Positions 47,665 to 57,979 of a DNA stretch of 64,000 nucleotides are shown here, piece after piece; the stretch's first letter is position 1, and each line of letters opens with the position of its first letter. The translations under genes and the position numbers were made by a program. This DNA comes from Ornithodoros turicata. Its lineage: Eukaryota; Arthropoda; Arachnida; Ixodida; Argasidae. The notes under the pieces were generated by a model. The model searched no databases. It was not told the origin of the DNA and saw only the letters and a program-made list of their open reading frames with translations. The stretch lies in the NCBI RefSeq assembly GCF_037126465.1, contig NC_088201.1:6205001-6269000 (forward strand). The letters run 5' to 3'.

Positions 47665-48976
47665 GGAAATCGAGAATATGAAAAAGCGTGATGACACGCG
47701 ATTTCGACTGGTGTTGACCTACCCCAGAATATCCTGCGCGTGGTCCTTCTTTGTGACCTGCTTTGTGTGTACAAGCCTTACCCACGGAACAAACACGCGC
47801 GGTGAGTGCGGGAATCAGAGCTATCTTATCAAAAATGAGGTCACCTGACGGCATGTAACCCTTTCCCCCCTCGTGTGGCGCGTCAGTGTAACCTCCTTTC
47901 TTCACAGCTTCGCGCTCAAACTATGAGCCGTCAAAGAAGAGGCGGAGCCAAGGGCTCATTTCCACGGATTTTCGTCGAATTTATTTCGGCAATTGCCATT
48001 GCATTACGAGTGGGATTATGTGCTATACTGAGTAAAATGACCACGGGGAACCTATTTCCGCAAAGAAAACGTTAGGTTGCCTTGGGAAATTTCGAAGTTC
48101 AATTCAAGAAATTAACTTTCCGTCAATTGAAATGAAATAAAATGTTAGCAGTATGTGGCAAAAGTTATTGGCAGAAAAAAATCCCTTGACCGCATGTCTC
48201 TCCGGGGCCTACGTTTTTCACTCTGAATATCTATCACGGTTGGTGGACCACCCTGTAGATTCGGCGAGTTGGTGTTGCAAGTTCACCATGAGGAGTCCGA
48301 ATAACGGGACGAAATGAGACGACAGGGAGAACCTGACGAGCTCCGGTACAACGATGTCCACAGTACTACCTTTGGGCACTGGGTACTACTTTTGGATCGA
48401 TTCGGTTGCCGCGTGGCGGACCAACGTGTGCAACAACGTCTCTTATAGCGGAAAGACGTTTCAACAGGTACCGCAGATCGCTCTAATGGCAGAAAGGGCA
48501 CTGCGCGAACAAATGAGACTTGGACGACCGACCGAATGATCATCGCAGAGCCCCGTACTGGTTGCTAGACGAGGGTGCTGAGTGGAGATTGGAAGGTGAC
48601 CATGAACTGGCATTGATTTCCTTGAACGACCTCTTGGCGAGCACTCCAGTACTTGGATATGGACTTGGACGATTACCCACGTACCTGTCGTGCGGTGCAC
48701 CATCCTTATGAGATTGGAGCTGTGTTTGCACCGCCCGAGAGAGTAATATTACCCACAGCTTGATAAAGGATATTGGGCACTTGTTTTCGGAGGAATGCGC
48801 TTTCATGGTTAGGTTGCGGGGCGAAAAGTCACCGACCACGAGCCTCTCTTGCGTGGGTATTACATATTATAGTCGATCAACCAATTATGATACGATGGCG
48901 TGTGATTGACCACGTGATTCCTTTTATTTGTGTGTCCCGGTAGAGTATTGCCGTTACTTCAAAGGGCAGGTGCTTT
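47665..48976. other. No gene that I can support
   Basis: A somewhat GC-rich part at 48245-48840 has overlapping short frames on both strands, for example around 48354-48539 (+). None shows a domain. It could be a decayed transposase fragment. Confidence 0.35.
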
Positions 48977-49729
48977 CAGGAATGGGCAGTATTTAAATAC
49001 ATTGTAATTAAAATACTATTTAAAATATAAATACATGTATTTATATTTTGTATTTAAATAAGACTTGAAAAATGTATTTATAATTATATTTAAATACTAA
49101 TTTTCGGGTATTTATTCTTGTAAATACTTTATAAATACTCTTAAATACAGAATAAACTGACTCATATCTTAAAGTTGCCCTGCATTTGACCTTTCGGGAA
49201 GAAGGGCGAGTTTGGGGCGCAATTATGCCGGGTTTGCGCTAGCATGCGCATGCGACAAACGATTTTAGATGGCGAGTTTTTCACTGTTGTTGCGGACAAC
49301 GGTCGTGACTACCCGATTACATTGTTCTACGAAGCATCTGCGTCAAATTTAATACGAGCATTTGTTCATCGGCACCGTGGAGATGCTGTTCTCCTTTGCG
49401 AATCTGATTGTACGGCCGAACAGAAGATGCCTAAAAGAAGCAGTCTTCGAGAAATTTCTAATATTAAAATCGCCACGATAATCTAACAAATAAATGCTAT
49501 TCTTTCTTGCTGATTTGTCCTTATGATCATAATTATTTCTGTAATTCCAGATGACATCTTCCTCACAGTATTTATGGTAGTAGTTACGGTATTTAAATAC
49601 AGTATTTATATTTTGTATTTAAATACTCATGTTGAAAACCATTTATGAAGAGTATTTAAATACCCCTGCCAACAAAGTATTTTGTATTTATATTTAAATA
49701 CTCAAAAAATGTATTTATGCCCATCCCTG
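48977..49729. mobile_element. MITE built of GTATTTAAATAC units
   Basis: Starts CAGGAATGGGCAGTATTTAA and ends ATTTATGCCCATCCCTG. Both outer zones are dense in TATTTAAATA variants; the middle 400 bp is unique. The architecture equals that of the hAT MITE at 21959. No clean 8-bp duplication is visible. Confidence 0.8.
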
Positions 49730-49738
49730 CTTAATATA

Positions 49739-50000
49739 CACTCTTAGAAATGAACTTCACTGCATAGCGCGCTCTTGGCCAACCATCATCTCAAATGATA
49801 TCGTTCTCTGCTCTCATTTGTTGAAAACGGGAGGCGTACGCCTTTTTCGTGACAATTATGAACAGCGTAAGTATCACAAAAAAAAAAAAAAAAAGACGTA
49901 CGCCTCCCATTTTCAACAAATCAGGGCAGATAACGATATCGTTCGAGATGGTTAGGTAACTCAGGAGCGTGCGATGCGGTGAAGTTCATTTTTAAGAATG
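49739..50000. mobile_element. CACTCTTA MITE, copy 1 (full length)
   Basis: TA-flanked (49737-49738, 50001-50002). Arms of about 110 bp run from CACTCTTAGAAATGAACTTC to ATTTGTTGAAAACGGGAGGC and GTACGCC. The loop contains an A run of about 17 bases at 49879. Confidence 0.88.
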
Positions 50001-50312
50001 TACACTAAGAACATAAAAAGAATGAGAGAAGTAGGAGAATACCTTGGTTTATCAATTGTCTTCATTTCTGTTTTTTTTTAGTCTCAATGTCCACTTCTAC
50101 AAACTCATAAGACAGGGAAGCGGATGCCCGGTTTTCCTGTGACGTCAGCATGAGGAGGCACATCTCGGAATTAGACTGACGCCCCGGGGACTGGTTCGAG
50201 AATTGCCGAAACACTGTTAACAACTTTTGTCTCCCATCGCTGGATTGGATGCTTCCAAAAACCGGCTGACAGATGGGTAGAGACACCAGGCACGAAACTT
50301 CAATTGTAAATA

Positions 50313-50485
50313 CAGTGAACCTTTGTTATTATGACCATGGTCGTTCCCCAAAATTTTGGTCATAATGCGGAATTGTCATATTAACGGGGGCGATTTGCAG
50401 AGATTTCACTGCATTGTTCGCCAGGAGTATGGTCCTAAAGCGCGTATGTCAGATTATCGGGGGTCATATTAATGAGGGTTCACTG
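50313..50485. mobile_element. Pogo-like MITE
   Basis: Ends CAGTGAACCTTTGTTATTAT and ..TCATATTAATGAGGGTTCACTG, flanked by TA (50311-50312, 50486-50487). 173 bp, non-coding, with repeated GGTCATAAT/GTCATATTA motifs inside. Confidence 0.88.
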
Positions 50486-50531
50486 TAATTAGTTTCGAAT
50501 TTTAATGAACTAGCCTAAGAGTTGCACGGTA

Positions 50532-51026
50532 CACTCTTAAAAATGTACTTCACCGCATAGCACGCTCCTAACCAACCATCATCTCAAATGATATCGTTAT
50601 CTGCCCTGATTTGTTGAAAACGGGAGGCGTACGCCTTTTCTGTGACAATTATGAAAAGCACAAGTGTCATAAAAAAGGCGTACGCCTCCCGTTTTCAACA
50701 AATCAGGGGGCTTAATCGCTTCATCGTCGTTACGGTAGTTACAAGTTAACGAATGGCGGGAAATTCAAAAACGTGGGCACGTGACACATTGCGCGTGACG
50801 TGTACCATGGCCTTCACGTATCGCGCGAAGAGCGCCGTGCACGTGTTTTATCACGTGCCCACCTTTTTAAATTTCTCGCCCGCCTTTTTGAATTTCCCGC
50901 CACTCGTTAGCTTGTAACGACCGCAACGACGATGAAGCGATTAAGCCCCCAGGGCAGAGAACGATATCATTCGAGATTATGGTTGGCTAGGAGCGTGCTA
51001 TCCGGTGAAGTTCATTTTTAAGAGTG
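50532..51026. mobile_element. CACTCTTA MITE, copy 2, with a nested element
   Basis: TA-flanked (50530-50531, 51027-51028) and the same arms as copy 1. A 243-bp inverted-repeat element (50707-50949) sits in the right arm after AAATCAG, splitting AAATCAGGGCAG. Confidence 0.88.
50707..50949. mobile_element. GGGGCTTAATCGC MITE nested in copy 2
   Basis: Arms of about 60 bp start GGGGCTTAATCGCTTCATCG and end with the inverse, CGATTAAGCCCC, and include GGCGGGAAATTCAAAAA. Because G runs adjoin the site, the duplication could be CAG, CAGG or CAGGG. A short duplication would fit a Harbinger-like origin but does not prove it. Confidence 0.8.
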
Positions 51027-51049
51027 TAAATTTAATCCTCCTAAGCGTA

Positions 51050-51201
51050 CCCAAGCAGCACAATGTACTGAAAGTCGAGTGCAATAGGGGTGGACGGGTA
51101 GGTGGAAGGCCTTGAACGACTTGTGAAACTAAAGAACATTGATAAAACACATAATGGCCACCCCTATTGCACTCGACTTTCATTACATTGTGCTGCTTGG
51201 G
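51050..51201. mobile_element. Palindromic CCCAAGCAGC MITE, copy 3
   Basis: Same arms as the other copies, with the loop reversed relative to copy 1. The flanking sequence is repeated without the MITE at 51389-51475, which shows the pre-insertion site. Confidence 0.88.
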
Positions 51202-51261
51202 GAGTAGCCGAATTTATCGTGTGACGAATTCAACCTCTCTCTCTATTATTATTATTATCAG

Positions 51262-51370
51262 ACATATGTCGGCACAGTTCCCTTAGAAGTCGGCCCAGGA
51301 CGCACATTCCCCCAGGGCGTGAGTCGTGACGTTGCCCACATACGTGAGGCCGACAACGGCAAGCCCTATC
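51262..51370 (+). mobile_element. SINE 3' fragment
   Basis: ATGTCGGCACAGTTCCCTTA and GAAGTCGGCCCAGGACGCA match the tail of the SINE at 61935 (GCCGGTACAGTTCCCCTGAA, GTCGGCCCATGGACGCA). It lies within an ATT/ACC-rich spacer. Confidence 0.6.
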
Positions 51371-51480
51371 ACCACACCACCACCATCATTTTTAAGAGTG
51401 TAAATTTAATCCTCCTAAGCGGAGTAGCCGAATTTGTCGTGTGACGAATTCAACCTCTCTCCCTATTATTATTATTATTA

Positions 51481-52468
51481 TTTGCAAACGTCAACATCAT
51501 CATTAAGCCACTTAAAGAATCGCGAATGAGCAGTTTTTTTAAGTTTAAGTTTGGAATCACGGCGGACACCTTGCAAACAGCTCATGTGACAGCGTCCCCC
51601 GTACCGTGTAAAGAGATGTTTTCTTTCTTTCTTTTTCTCTGACACGCATGACGTGTTCCAATATATATACCCAGGTAGCGCTGTGACGTGTTGAACGCAT
51701 GCGGGGCAAGGCGGACATCCTTGGCGTGATAAATAGCAGTATGGGTTTCCAGCGGAGGGCAGCTAATAAAAGCGGGCCCTCGCCAGAATCGATCGCCACA
51801 CTGACTATATTTCGTCCCTTTCCTTGTGTATCGGACCAGATTATACGACGCATGCTGTGCCGATGGGAGGCGGCCTTTCACGAAATCGGTGCTGTTTTTA
51901 ACTTTTTTTTTGCCACATCAGTGATGTGCCTCATAAGCAAAAATATGACTGTAGACGAGAGTACGTTCATCGTGCGTGTGAATATACGCGGAAAGTATTG
52001 AGTGAGCGTTTTTTTTTTTTTTTCAATATTGAAGTATTCAATAAGCGGTGGTCGACAAAATGTTTACCTTGCATTCAAAAGTTTTGTGATCCGGAAAGCC
52101 GTAGATATTGCTGCGTTGCGACGCTTCGATTTCTTTCTGCTATAGACATGCTTCTTTTGTAGTACTTATTGTACAAATACAGAATATATCGTTCCTATAT
52201 GCACCCTCATGCCGCTAAGTGAGAGTAAATGGTGATTAGAGTAAGTTATTAATTTCTAATGTTAAAAGAACACTAACACATTTCACATTTCTTGAAGGGC
52301 ATCTGCAAACTCATTCTCATCACACACCACATCATCGTGCCATTTATGTGTGTGTGTGTGTGTGTGTCATACTCATCATAACCGAAGCAAAAGATCTTCA
52401 TCTAAACCAACGTCCCTCCAGAAAGAACACTGACAAATCACAGCGGCCTGGAACTATAGCATAAGGTA
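51481..52468. other. No gene seen
   Basis: A segment at 51550-51890 has open frames on both strands without domains. T runs and a (TG)n array at 52348-52367 are present. Confidence 0.45.
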
Positions 52469-52683
52469 CAGCTTGGGACAAAAGTTTACGGAACACCGGG
52501 GTGTCGCATTTCTCCAATGGAGCGACAACCTAGTAGCAAAAAGGAGTGGATTTACATACTAAGAGGTGGATAGAATAGCCCGCCACCCGTTTCCTATTCG
52601 ATAGATTCGTGATAGCTAGCAGGGAAGCGCCCCGAAGAAGAAATACGCAGGTGCAGTGTTCCGTAAACTTTTGTCCCAAGCTG
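52469..52683. mobile_element. CAGCTTGGGACAAAAG MITE
   Basis: Ends CAGCTTGGGACAAAAGTTTA and the inverse ..TAAACTTTTGTCCCAAGCTG, with TA on both sides (52467-52468, 52684-52685). The arms are about 28 bp. A Tc1/mariner-type MITE. Confidence 0.9.
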
Positions 52684-52685
52684 TA

Positions 52686-52839
52686 CACGCTTAAAAATGA
52701 ACTTCACCGCATAGCACGCTCCGAGCCAACCATAATCTCGAATGATACCGTTACCTGCCCTGATTTGTTGAAAACGTTGTCATTCGGGACGATAGTTGGC
52801 TCGGAGCGTGTTGTGTGGTGAGGTTCATTTTTAAGAGTG
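52686..52839. mobile_element. CACTCTTA MITE, copy 3 (short form)
   Basis: TA-flanked and 154 bp, with the GGCGTACGCC core deleted. Its left TA is the right TA of the preceding element, so the two abut. Confidence 0.88.
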
Positions 52840-52986
52840 TACTTACCAACAGGGATCTTTCCAAATGTACACGTTTATCTAATCGAAGTGGACCGTACAA
52901 GGAATGCGGAATATTCAGTTATAAAATATTGCTTGACGTCACAAATGGTCATTGGTTGCATCATTAGAGAGCTCTAGTGCATCGTA

Positions 52987-53340
52987 CGCTATCGCCTTTG
53001 CGTACGTAAGGGATAGCGGTGGTTCTGCGCAATGCGCGAAGCTCTCTTTAAGTTTTGCGCGTGCGCAGAACAATCAACGCTATCTCTTACGTACGCAAAC
53101 TATTATTAGTGAGTTTTAGTATACCGTTGATAAAGTTATCGTCTCTATCGGAACCAATATCGCACTCGTGCGTGACTCAGAATCTTATCCACTGATTGGT
53201 TCCGGTTGATACGGTGAGACACTAGCCACGTTATCAACGGTCTGGTTTTAGTATAGCGTACGCTATCGCGTTTGCGTACGCAAGGGATAGCGTTGGTCGT
53301 TCTGAGCACGCGCAGAACATATAGAGAGCTTTGCGCATTG
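52987..53340. repeat. CGCTATCGC palindromic repeat cluster with a nested hairpin
   Basis: A hairpin at 52987-53099 (CGCTATCGCCTTTGCGTACG against ..TCTCTTACGTACGCAAAC) is followed by a 119-bp inverted-repeat element at 53123-53241 (ACCGTTGATAA / TTATCAACGGT). A further CGCTATCGCGTTTGCGTACG arm follows from 53260. The full palindrome of this family is seen at 59646-60460. Confidence 0.65.
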
Positions 53341-54739
53341 CCAAGGTAAGTGAAGTGTTAGATCAATAGGCGGAGTTGCTCGTCAGGAGCACGGCACGAT
53401 TAGACACGACGCCCAGAGAAGATGTCGGTCATTTTTTATGACACTATAGAGGGCGGACGCACGGATGGAGCGGAGCAAAGTTATTAAGACACTACTTTTT
53501 ATTCAAAACTACAAGGTCGTGCAGGAAAATACAGTAGACTAGCCAACAGTGGGATCTCTCCAAATATTGCGCTATGAAACTTTCCGTTTTGAAATAATGT
53601 CACCTTCTCGACACCGTCTCAAGTGTCCGTGTGTCTTGGTTTTAAGGACAGAGTACATTGTACAGTGTGATGAGGGCTATTGGTGTACATAGGCTACGTT
53701 CATTTGAACTCTTATTTCAGTTACTGGTCTCATTCATCAGGTGGACTCTGCTTTTCTTGTTTTGCTTTTTTGAGTGTTTTTTTTTTCTTTAAAAAATGCC
53801 TCTTGGTCATCTTGAGGTTGGTTTTCCTACTTTCATTAATATTCACGAGTACTGGTGCACAGCCCCATACTTTTTAGTATCTCTATCAATCAATCAAACT
53901 TTCCGTAATGTTTTTAGTCGTTGGTTGGGCAAAATCGTACTGATTTGGTAAAAACCGTTCATAGACTAGTATACGAAATAAGATTACGCAGCGCAACATT
54001 TCTTAAACGCACAATACGTCTCTCTTTTGTTCTCACAAAGGGAGAAATTATGAAATAAAACCCCCAGTATGCCTTACTAGATCAGGTATTTTCCTAGAAA
54101 CATTGACTTCGTAATTGCAACAGATTACTGCATAATGTGTTACACCCACCTAGAAGAGGAACTTAATAATGATAATAATTAAGCACGTTCTTAATCTATA
54201 TATTCATGGTTTGGGGGTGCGATGAAAGCACGAAGACAGACGAACAAAAGACGCAGGACCAGCACTCACTTCCAACTGATTTTATTAACAAAGCGTCGAT
54301 CACAGTTATTACAGATGTGGAACCCGACAACCTCAAACTGGTTCCGAGCAACCAAAATTCCCTCCCGGTGATAGCTACTGATTCATTGCTGATGCAATTG
54401 TTTCTTATCCTTATATGTGTGGCCTTCTTATCGCGTTGCTGGATTTGTGCAGTACCTCGCAATAATTAGACTTGAAATTCAGAAGAACAACAATTTCTGT
54501 TAGAAATGTTGTGCTGACGCTCTTCCCTTAGCATTTCCTCACCGGATTTTCTGCCTTTTTATTTCCCACCCTATAGGTTGTTAATTCACTATATTGGCGA
54601 CGGACCAGTTAAAAGAATTCCAACGCCCACTATGAACGGTGACGCACTCAGTCGGCACAGAATAAAATATGCCTTGTTTTTGCAACGTAGTGTTGTCTGA
54701 CAATGAATTTCCACATCCTCAATATCGTTACGATTAAAC
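53341..54739. other. No gene that I can support
   Basis: Frames at 54206-54469 (+) and 54196-54462 (-) oppose each other and have no domain. A (TCAA)n stretch lies at 53886-53897. Confidence 0.4.
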
Positions 54740-54749
54740 TCGCAGTAAT

Positions 54750-54908
54750 CACTTTGTAATGGCATAACTTTTTCGTAGTAATTGTAATGTAATTTCATTA
54801 CATTTCAATTGCAGTAATGAAGAATGTAATTTAATTAAATTCTCACTGGGGTAATGAGTAATGCAATTTAATTACATTTTAGAAGTAACTTACCCAGGTA
54901 CGCCACTG
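54750..54908. mobile_element. Right half of a MITE built of GTAATTAAATTAC units
   Basis: Dense GTAATGTAATTTCATTAC-type repeats end in GTAACTTACCCAGGTACGCC and ACTG. The terminal CACTG and the repetitive body resemble the elements at 21959 and 48977. The left end is missing or too diverged. Confidence 0.5.
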
Positions 54909-54949
54909 ACGACACAGTGAGAGTGAAAGCGCTTTTGTTTCCATCCTTC

Positions 54950-55290
54950 AGGTTCAATGGCTTCCGTGCGCTCCGACGGGCGGCGCCTGGTGACTGGCGC
55001 CCTGCCGCGGTGCTCGCGCGCGCCCGGCATTTTATTGGCCACCGCGGGCATCGCTGCATCGAGGCTCGTTTGCGCGCCGTCTCCGAATGCACGCCGCTCG
55101 GATTGTCGCCGACGAACATCGCCTTCGACCGTGAACCCTCTGGAACTGTTCGGTTTTGTGCGACGTAGTTTCACGAACCCGGGGGAAAGCTCCTGTCCGC
55201 GGGTCCGGAGAGGTAGGCCCGCGGACGATGGAATGGCGGGGCCCGTAAAGCGGCCGGATAGCTCGACGGCGGTCACCGCGGTAAGTTCCT
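54950..55290. promoter_or_regulatory. CpG-rich island, possible promoter
   Basis: About 340 bp are strongly GC- and CpG-rich (GCGCGCGCCCGGC, CCGCGGGTCCGG) in an otherwise AT-leaning region. Long frames on both strands here follow from the base composition. The patch could be a promoter with a first exon, or a GC-rich repeat. Confidence 0.4.
55233..55280 (+). CDS. Candidate first coding exon of an unknown gene (partial)
   Basis: An ATG in a G-rich context opens MAGPVKRPDSSTAVTA, 16 full codons, ending at a consensus donor (GCG then GTAAGT at 55281). It lies at the 3' edge of the CpG-rich patch. I do not recognise the peptide and found no convincing second exon in the window. It could be chance. 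Confidence 0.25.
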
Positions 55291-55445
55291 CTTGTTCCTG
55301 TGGCCGGCGCAGACGTGGGTACCCGGACCGCTGGGACTCGGAGCTCACGCCTGGCGCCGAGTGGATATTCTTGTTGGCACAGTGGTGTTGTTGTGAAGGA
55401 TGTGCTGCTTCTATATGTTGAGTGTTCTCTCGAGGTACTCGCGAT

Positions 55446-55853
55446 CAGTGGCGTAGCCACGGGGGGGCTAGGGGGGGGGGGGGCTCGAGCCCCCCCTACC
55501 TGCCACGACCCGACCCGACCCACGCAAATCGTGCAAATCCGAGGAGAAAATATTATATGGGGGGGGGGGGGGGAGGACCAGTGTGACGATCGCGAAAGTT
55601 CTTGCAGTTCATGGCGGTTTTTCAAAGTACTTACAATCCCGTGAACACCACCTCAGTGGACATGACAGCCTATATATGTAATCGTATTGTGAACGTCCAA
55701 ATAAATTATTTTCGTTCTTTTTTTTTTTTTTCAACCGCATTTTGGGGTGTGGACAAGTATATGTGTGCTGTCGCACCCAGGGTCAGTGGGGGGGGGGGGG
55801 GGAGTTTTCTTGTCGAGCCCCTCCCCTACCTTGGAGGTCTGGCTACGCCACTG
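55446..55853. mobile_element. hAT-type MITE with CAGTGGCGTAGCCA ends
   Basis: Begins CAGTGGCGTAGCCACGGGGG and ends GGTCTGGCTACGCCACTG. The 8-bp flanks CTCGCGAT (55438-55445) and CTCACGAT (55854-55861) match at seven of eight. It contains three long G tracts and their C counterparts near the ends. Confidence 0.85.
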
Positions 55854-55861
55854 CTCACGAT

Positions 55862-57336
55862 ATTTTACGTTCATCGCGCGGGGGCTTATATCGGTGCCCT
55901 CAGGTTGCGGTACTGCATAAAAACGAAAGGAAACGCTTGGCACTATTCAAACTGTATTTAAACCTTGAGTATACAATGCGCCGCACGAAGTGTGCTTCTC
56001 AATCCAAATGCAGTGCCTTCCGAAAGGTCTACGATTAAAGGTGTTCGCTGGCCAACAGGGAAACTGGGACGTGCAAGTTTACTATGGTAATGATGATCTT
56101 TGGAAATCAAGAAAAATGTGTCCATCTGCTCAGTCCAAGCATCCCCATCAGACAGCGACACCTCGTTGCGCTACTGGTACTTCCGTTTCTGTAACTCTCC
56201 GTCCTGAGCGTGTCTACCCTGGCCACATAATTGTGGCGCTTAATGAACAGCCCCCCCCCCCCCTGCCGTCTGCCCAGCTCAGAAGGTTGCTCCCACGCTC
56301 TTTTGCTGGCCAGTAATTGGATCAACTACCACTAGCGAATCAGGGCTGACGTTTAAACATGCAAAAGCGGGGAAGAGAATTAGGGTCTCATTAGCTACCG
56401 TGGGGGGGGGGGGGGGGGAAGCACAAAAGCGGTGGCTGCTGATCACTGCCTCGTCGACGTCACAGGTGAAGTCGTCGCAACAGCGTGCTTTCAATACAGC
56501 GGTATACACGTCGAGCAAGGATCGATGTTTCCGACCACCTGTCTTGTTGTGCCGTCCAAGTGCGCCATCAACTGTTTGTCTCACCAACAGACATTTTGCC
56601 CGTCTCTATGGCATCGCGTGACACACACTGATTATATCTCTCGGGGCAAATGCGGATATCGGAAGCAAACGAAAAAGGCGCTCGCGGAAACACTTGTTAA
56701 TCAACCGGAGAGTTTTTGCAACCTTTGATTTTAGTATAGAGGGGGGGGGGGGGCGAATTTTTCGCGGTGTAGGTTACGTTCGCGAAATCGACGTTTATCG
56801 GGCAGTTCTTAAGTCTCATTAGCTCTTCTTGTCCGAATCTTAGCCAGCCCTGAACTTGTCTTTTCCAGAATTTTCCGGAACATTTGCGCTATACAACCAC
56901 CAGGTGGCGGGCCCTTACTCGACTATGACGTCAAGTACAAAGTCGATATATACGAAGCCACCACACGTGGCTCATTGCGTTTAGACCAAAATAGGGAGTT
57001 CGAAACATTACTAACGCATTGGATTGTTGTAAAGTTGAGTACCAGACTCACTCATTCGTTGTTTTGTATTACTCTCAACATCTTGCTGCATATTCTCTTT
57101 CTATGTGCTGCAAATTCACCACGCGCGTGGATGGGAATTCATGAATCCCTCTCTTTATACATTCTGGTCACATTACTTGTTCGGGTTTTCTCTTTCTCAG
57201 CCCTTTGCACTTCGCTCCCAATTTACTCCATAGCCGTCCATGTTTGTAATTTTGTAACGATGCACCTCTTGCCAATTCAGGTGGGATCTGCCAGTGAAAT
57301 ATCTCAGATTGGTCACCTGATTGTGTTCCGTACTTT
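55862..57336. other. No gene that I can support; several G/C homopolymers
   Basis: Frames at 55990-56316 and 56432-56728 (+) have no recognisable domain. G runs lie at 56402-56418 and 56741-56753, and a C run at about 56251. Confidence 0.4.
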
Positions 57337-57489
57337 CCCAAGCAGCAAAATGTACTGAAAGTCGGGTGCAATAGGGGTGGACGGGTAGGTGGAAGGCCTT
57401 GAACAGACTCGTGAAACTAAGGAACATCGATAAGACACATACCGTCCACCCCTATTGCACTCGACTTTCAGTACATTGTGCTGCTTGGG
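57337..57489. mobile_element. Palindromic CCCAAGCAGC MITE, copy 4
   Basis: Loop orientation as in copies 2 and 3 (GTAGGTGGAAGGCCTTGAAC first). The arms contain a few substitutions (AAAATG, GGGTGC). No target duplication. Confidence 0.87.
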
Positions 57490-57979
57490 TTGATTCTGAG
57501 CAGTGATGGGTTGGAGACCAAATACTAGAATGCGATAATGCTGGTGTTATTCAGCATTATCTGGAAACACGTTTTCACTTTTTTTGATTGCTTCGTCTTA
57601 AAGTAGTGGTGACGAACCGGTTGTAACATTTTCAGGGCCCTGTATACTGGCATGTAATGCACTGTATTTTCGTCTGTTAGTAATGTGAAGATGTCGCCCG
57701 CAAAATCGCAGCTTGCGTATATATGCAGAGGAATACGCGAGGGCTTTTCAGCAGTCTTTGTAGCTGCCGATTATGACGTCATAGAAGGACTGGACCAATT
57801 ATGAAATTAAATTAGAAAGATTGGTAAAAATTGTAATGGAATGGCTATGTACATTGGAACACGATGAAACGCGACGGAGACACCCGCTCTATACGCCTTC
57901 TCGCGCTGCTATGTACATGTTCCACGGCGCAGAAGCTATTAGGACTGCTGCATTAAACCAACGTCATCTAGGATATATT
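57490..57979. other. No gene or element seen
   Basis: Only short frames and no inverted-repeat ends that I could pair. Confidence 0.45.

Larger units (their letters stand above)
51016..51480 (+). repeat. Direct duplication of a MITE edge and flank
   Basis: TTTTTAAGAGTGTAAATTTA and ATCCTCCTAAGCG, then AGTAGCCGAATTT(A/G)TCGTG to CTATTATTATT, occur at 51016-51258 (with the MITE inside) and again at 51391-51475. The second copy starts inside the CACTCTTA end, so the duplication arose after that insertion. Confidence 0.8.

Noticed and set aside
47427..47905. Cys-Val and Thr-His repeat frames
   Set aside because: They translate the CA/CGCA microsatellite.
48245..48845. Possible transposase frame around 48354-48539
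   Set aside because: I could not find any transposase motif in any frame, so I left it as unassigned.
54196..54469. Opposed 87-88 codon frames, one with a hydrophobic end
   Set aside because: No domain or splice context; both strands are open to the same extent.
54957..55421. 155-codon frame in GC-rich DNA
   Set aside because: Equally long frames exist on the other strand; this reflects base composition. No domain is seen.
57168..57427. Short - strand frames rich in aromatic residues
   Set aside because: They are translations of the palindromic MITE arms, and the same peptides appear at every copy.
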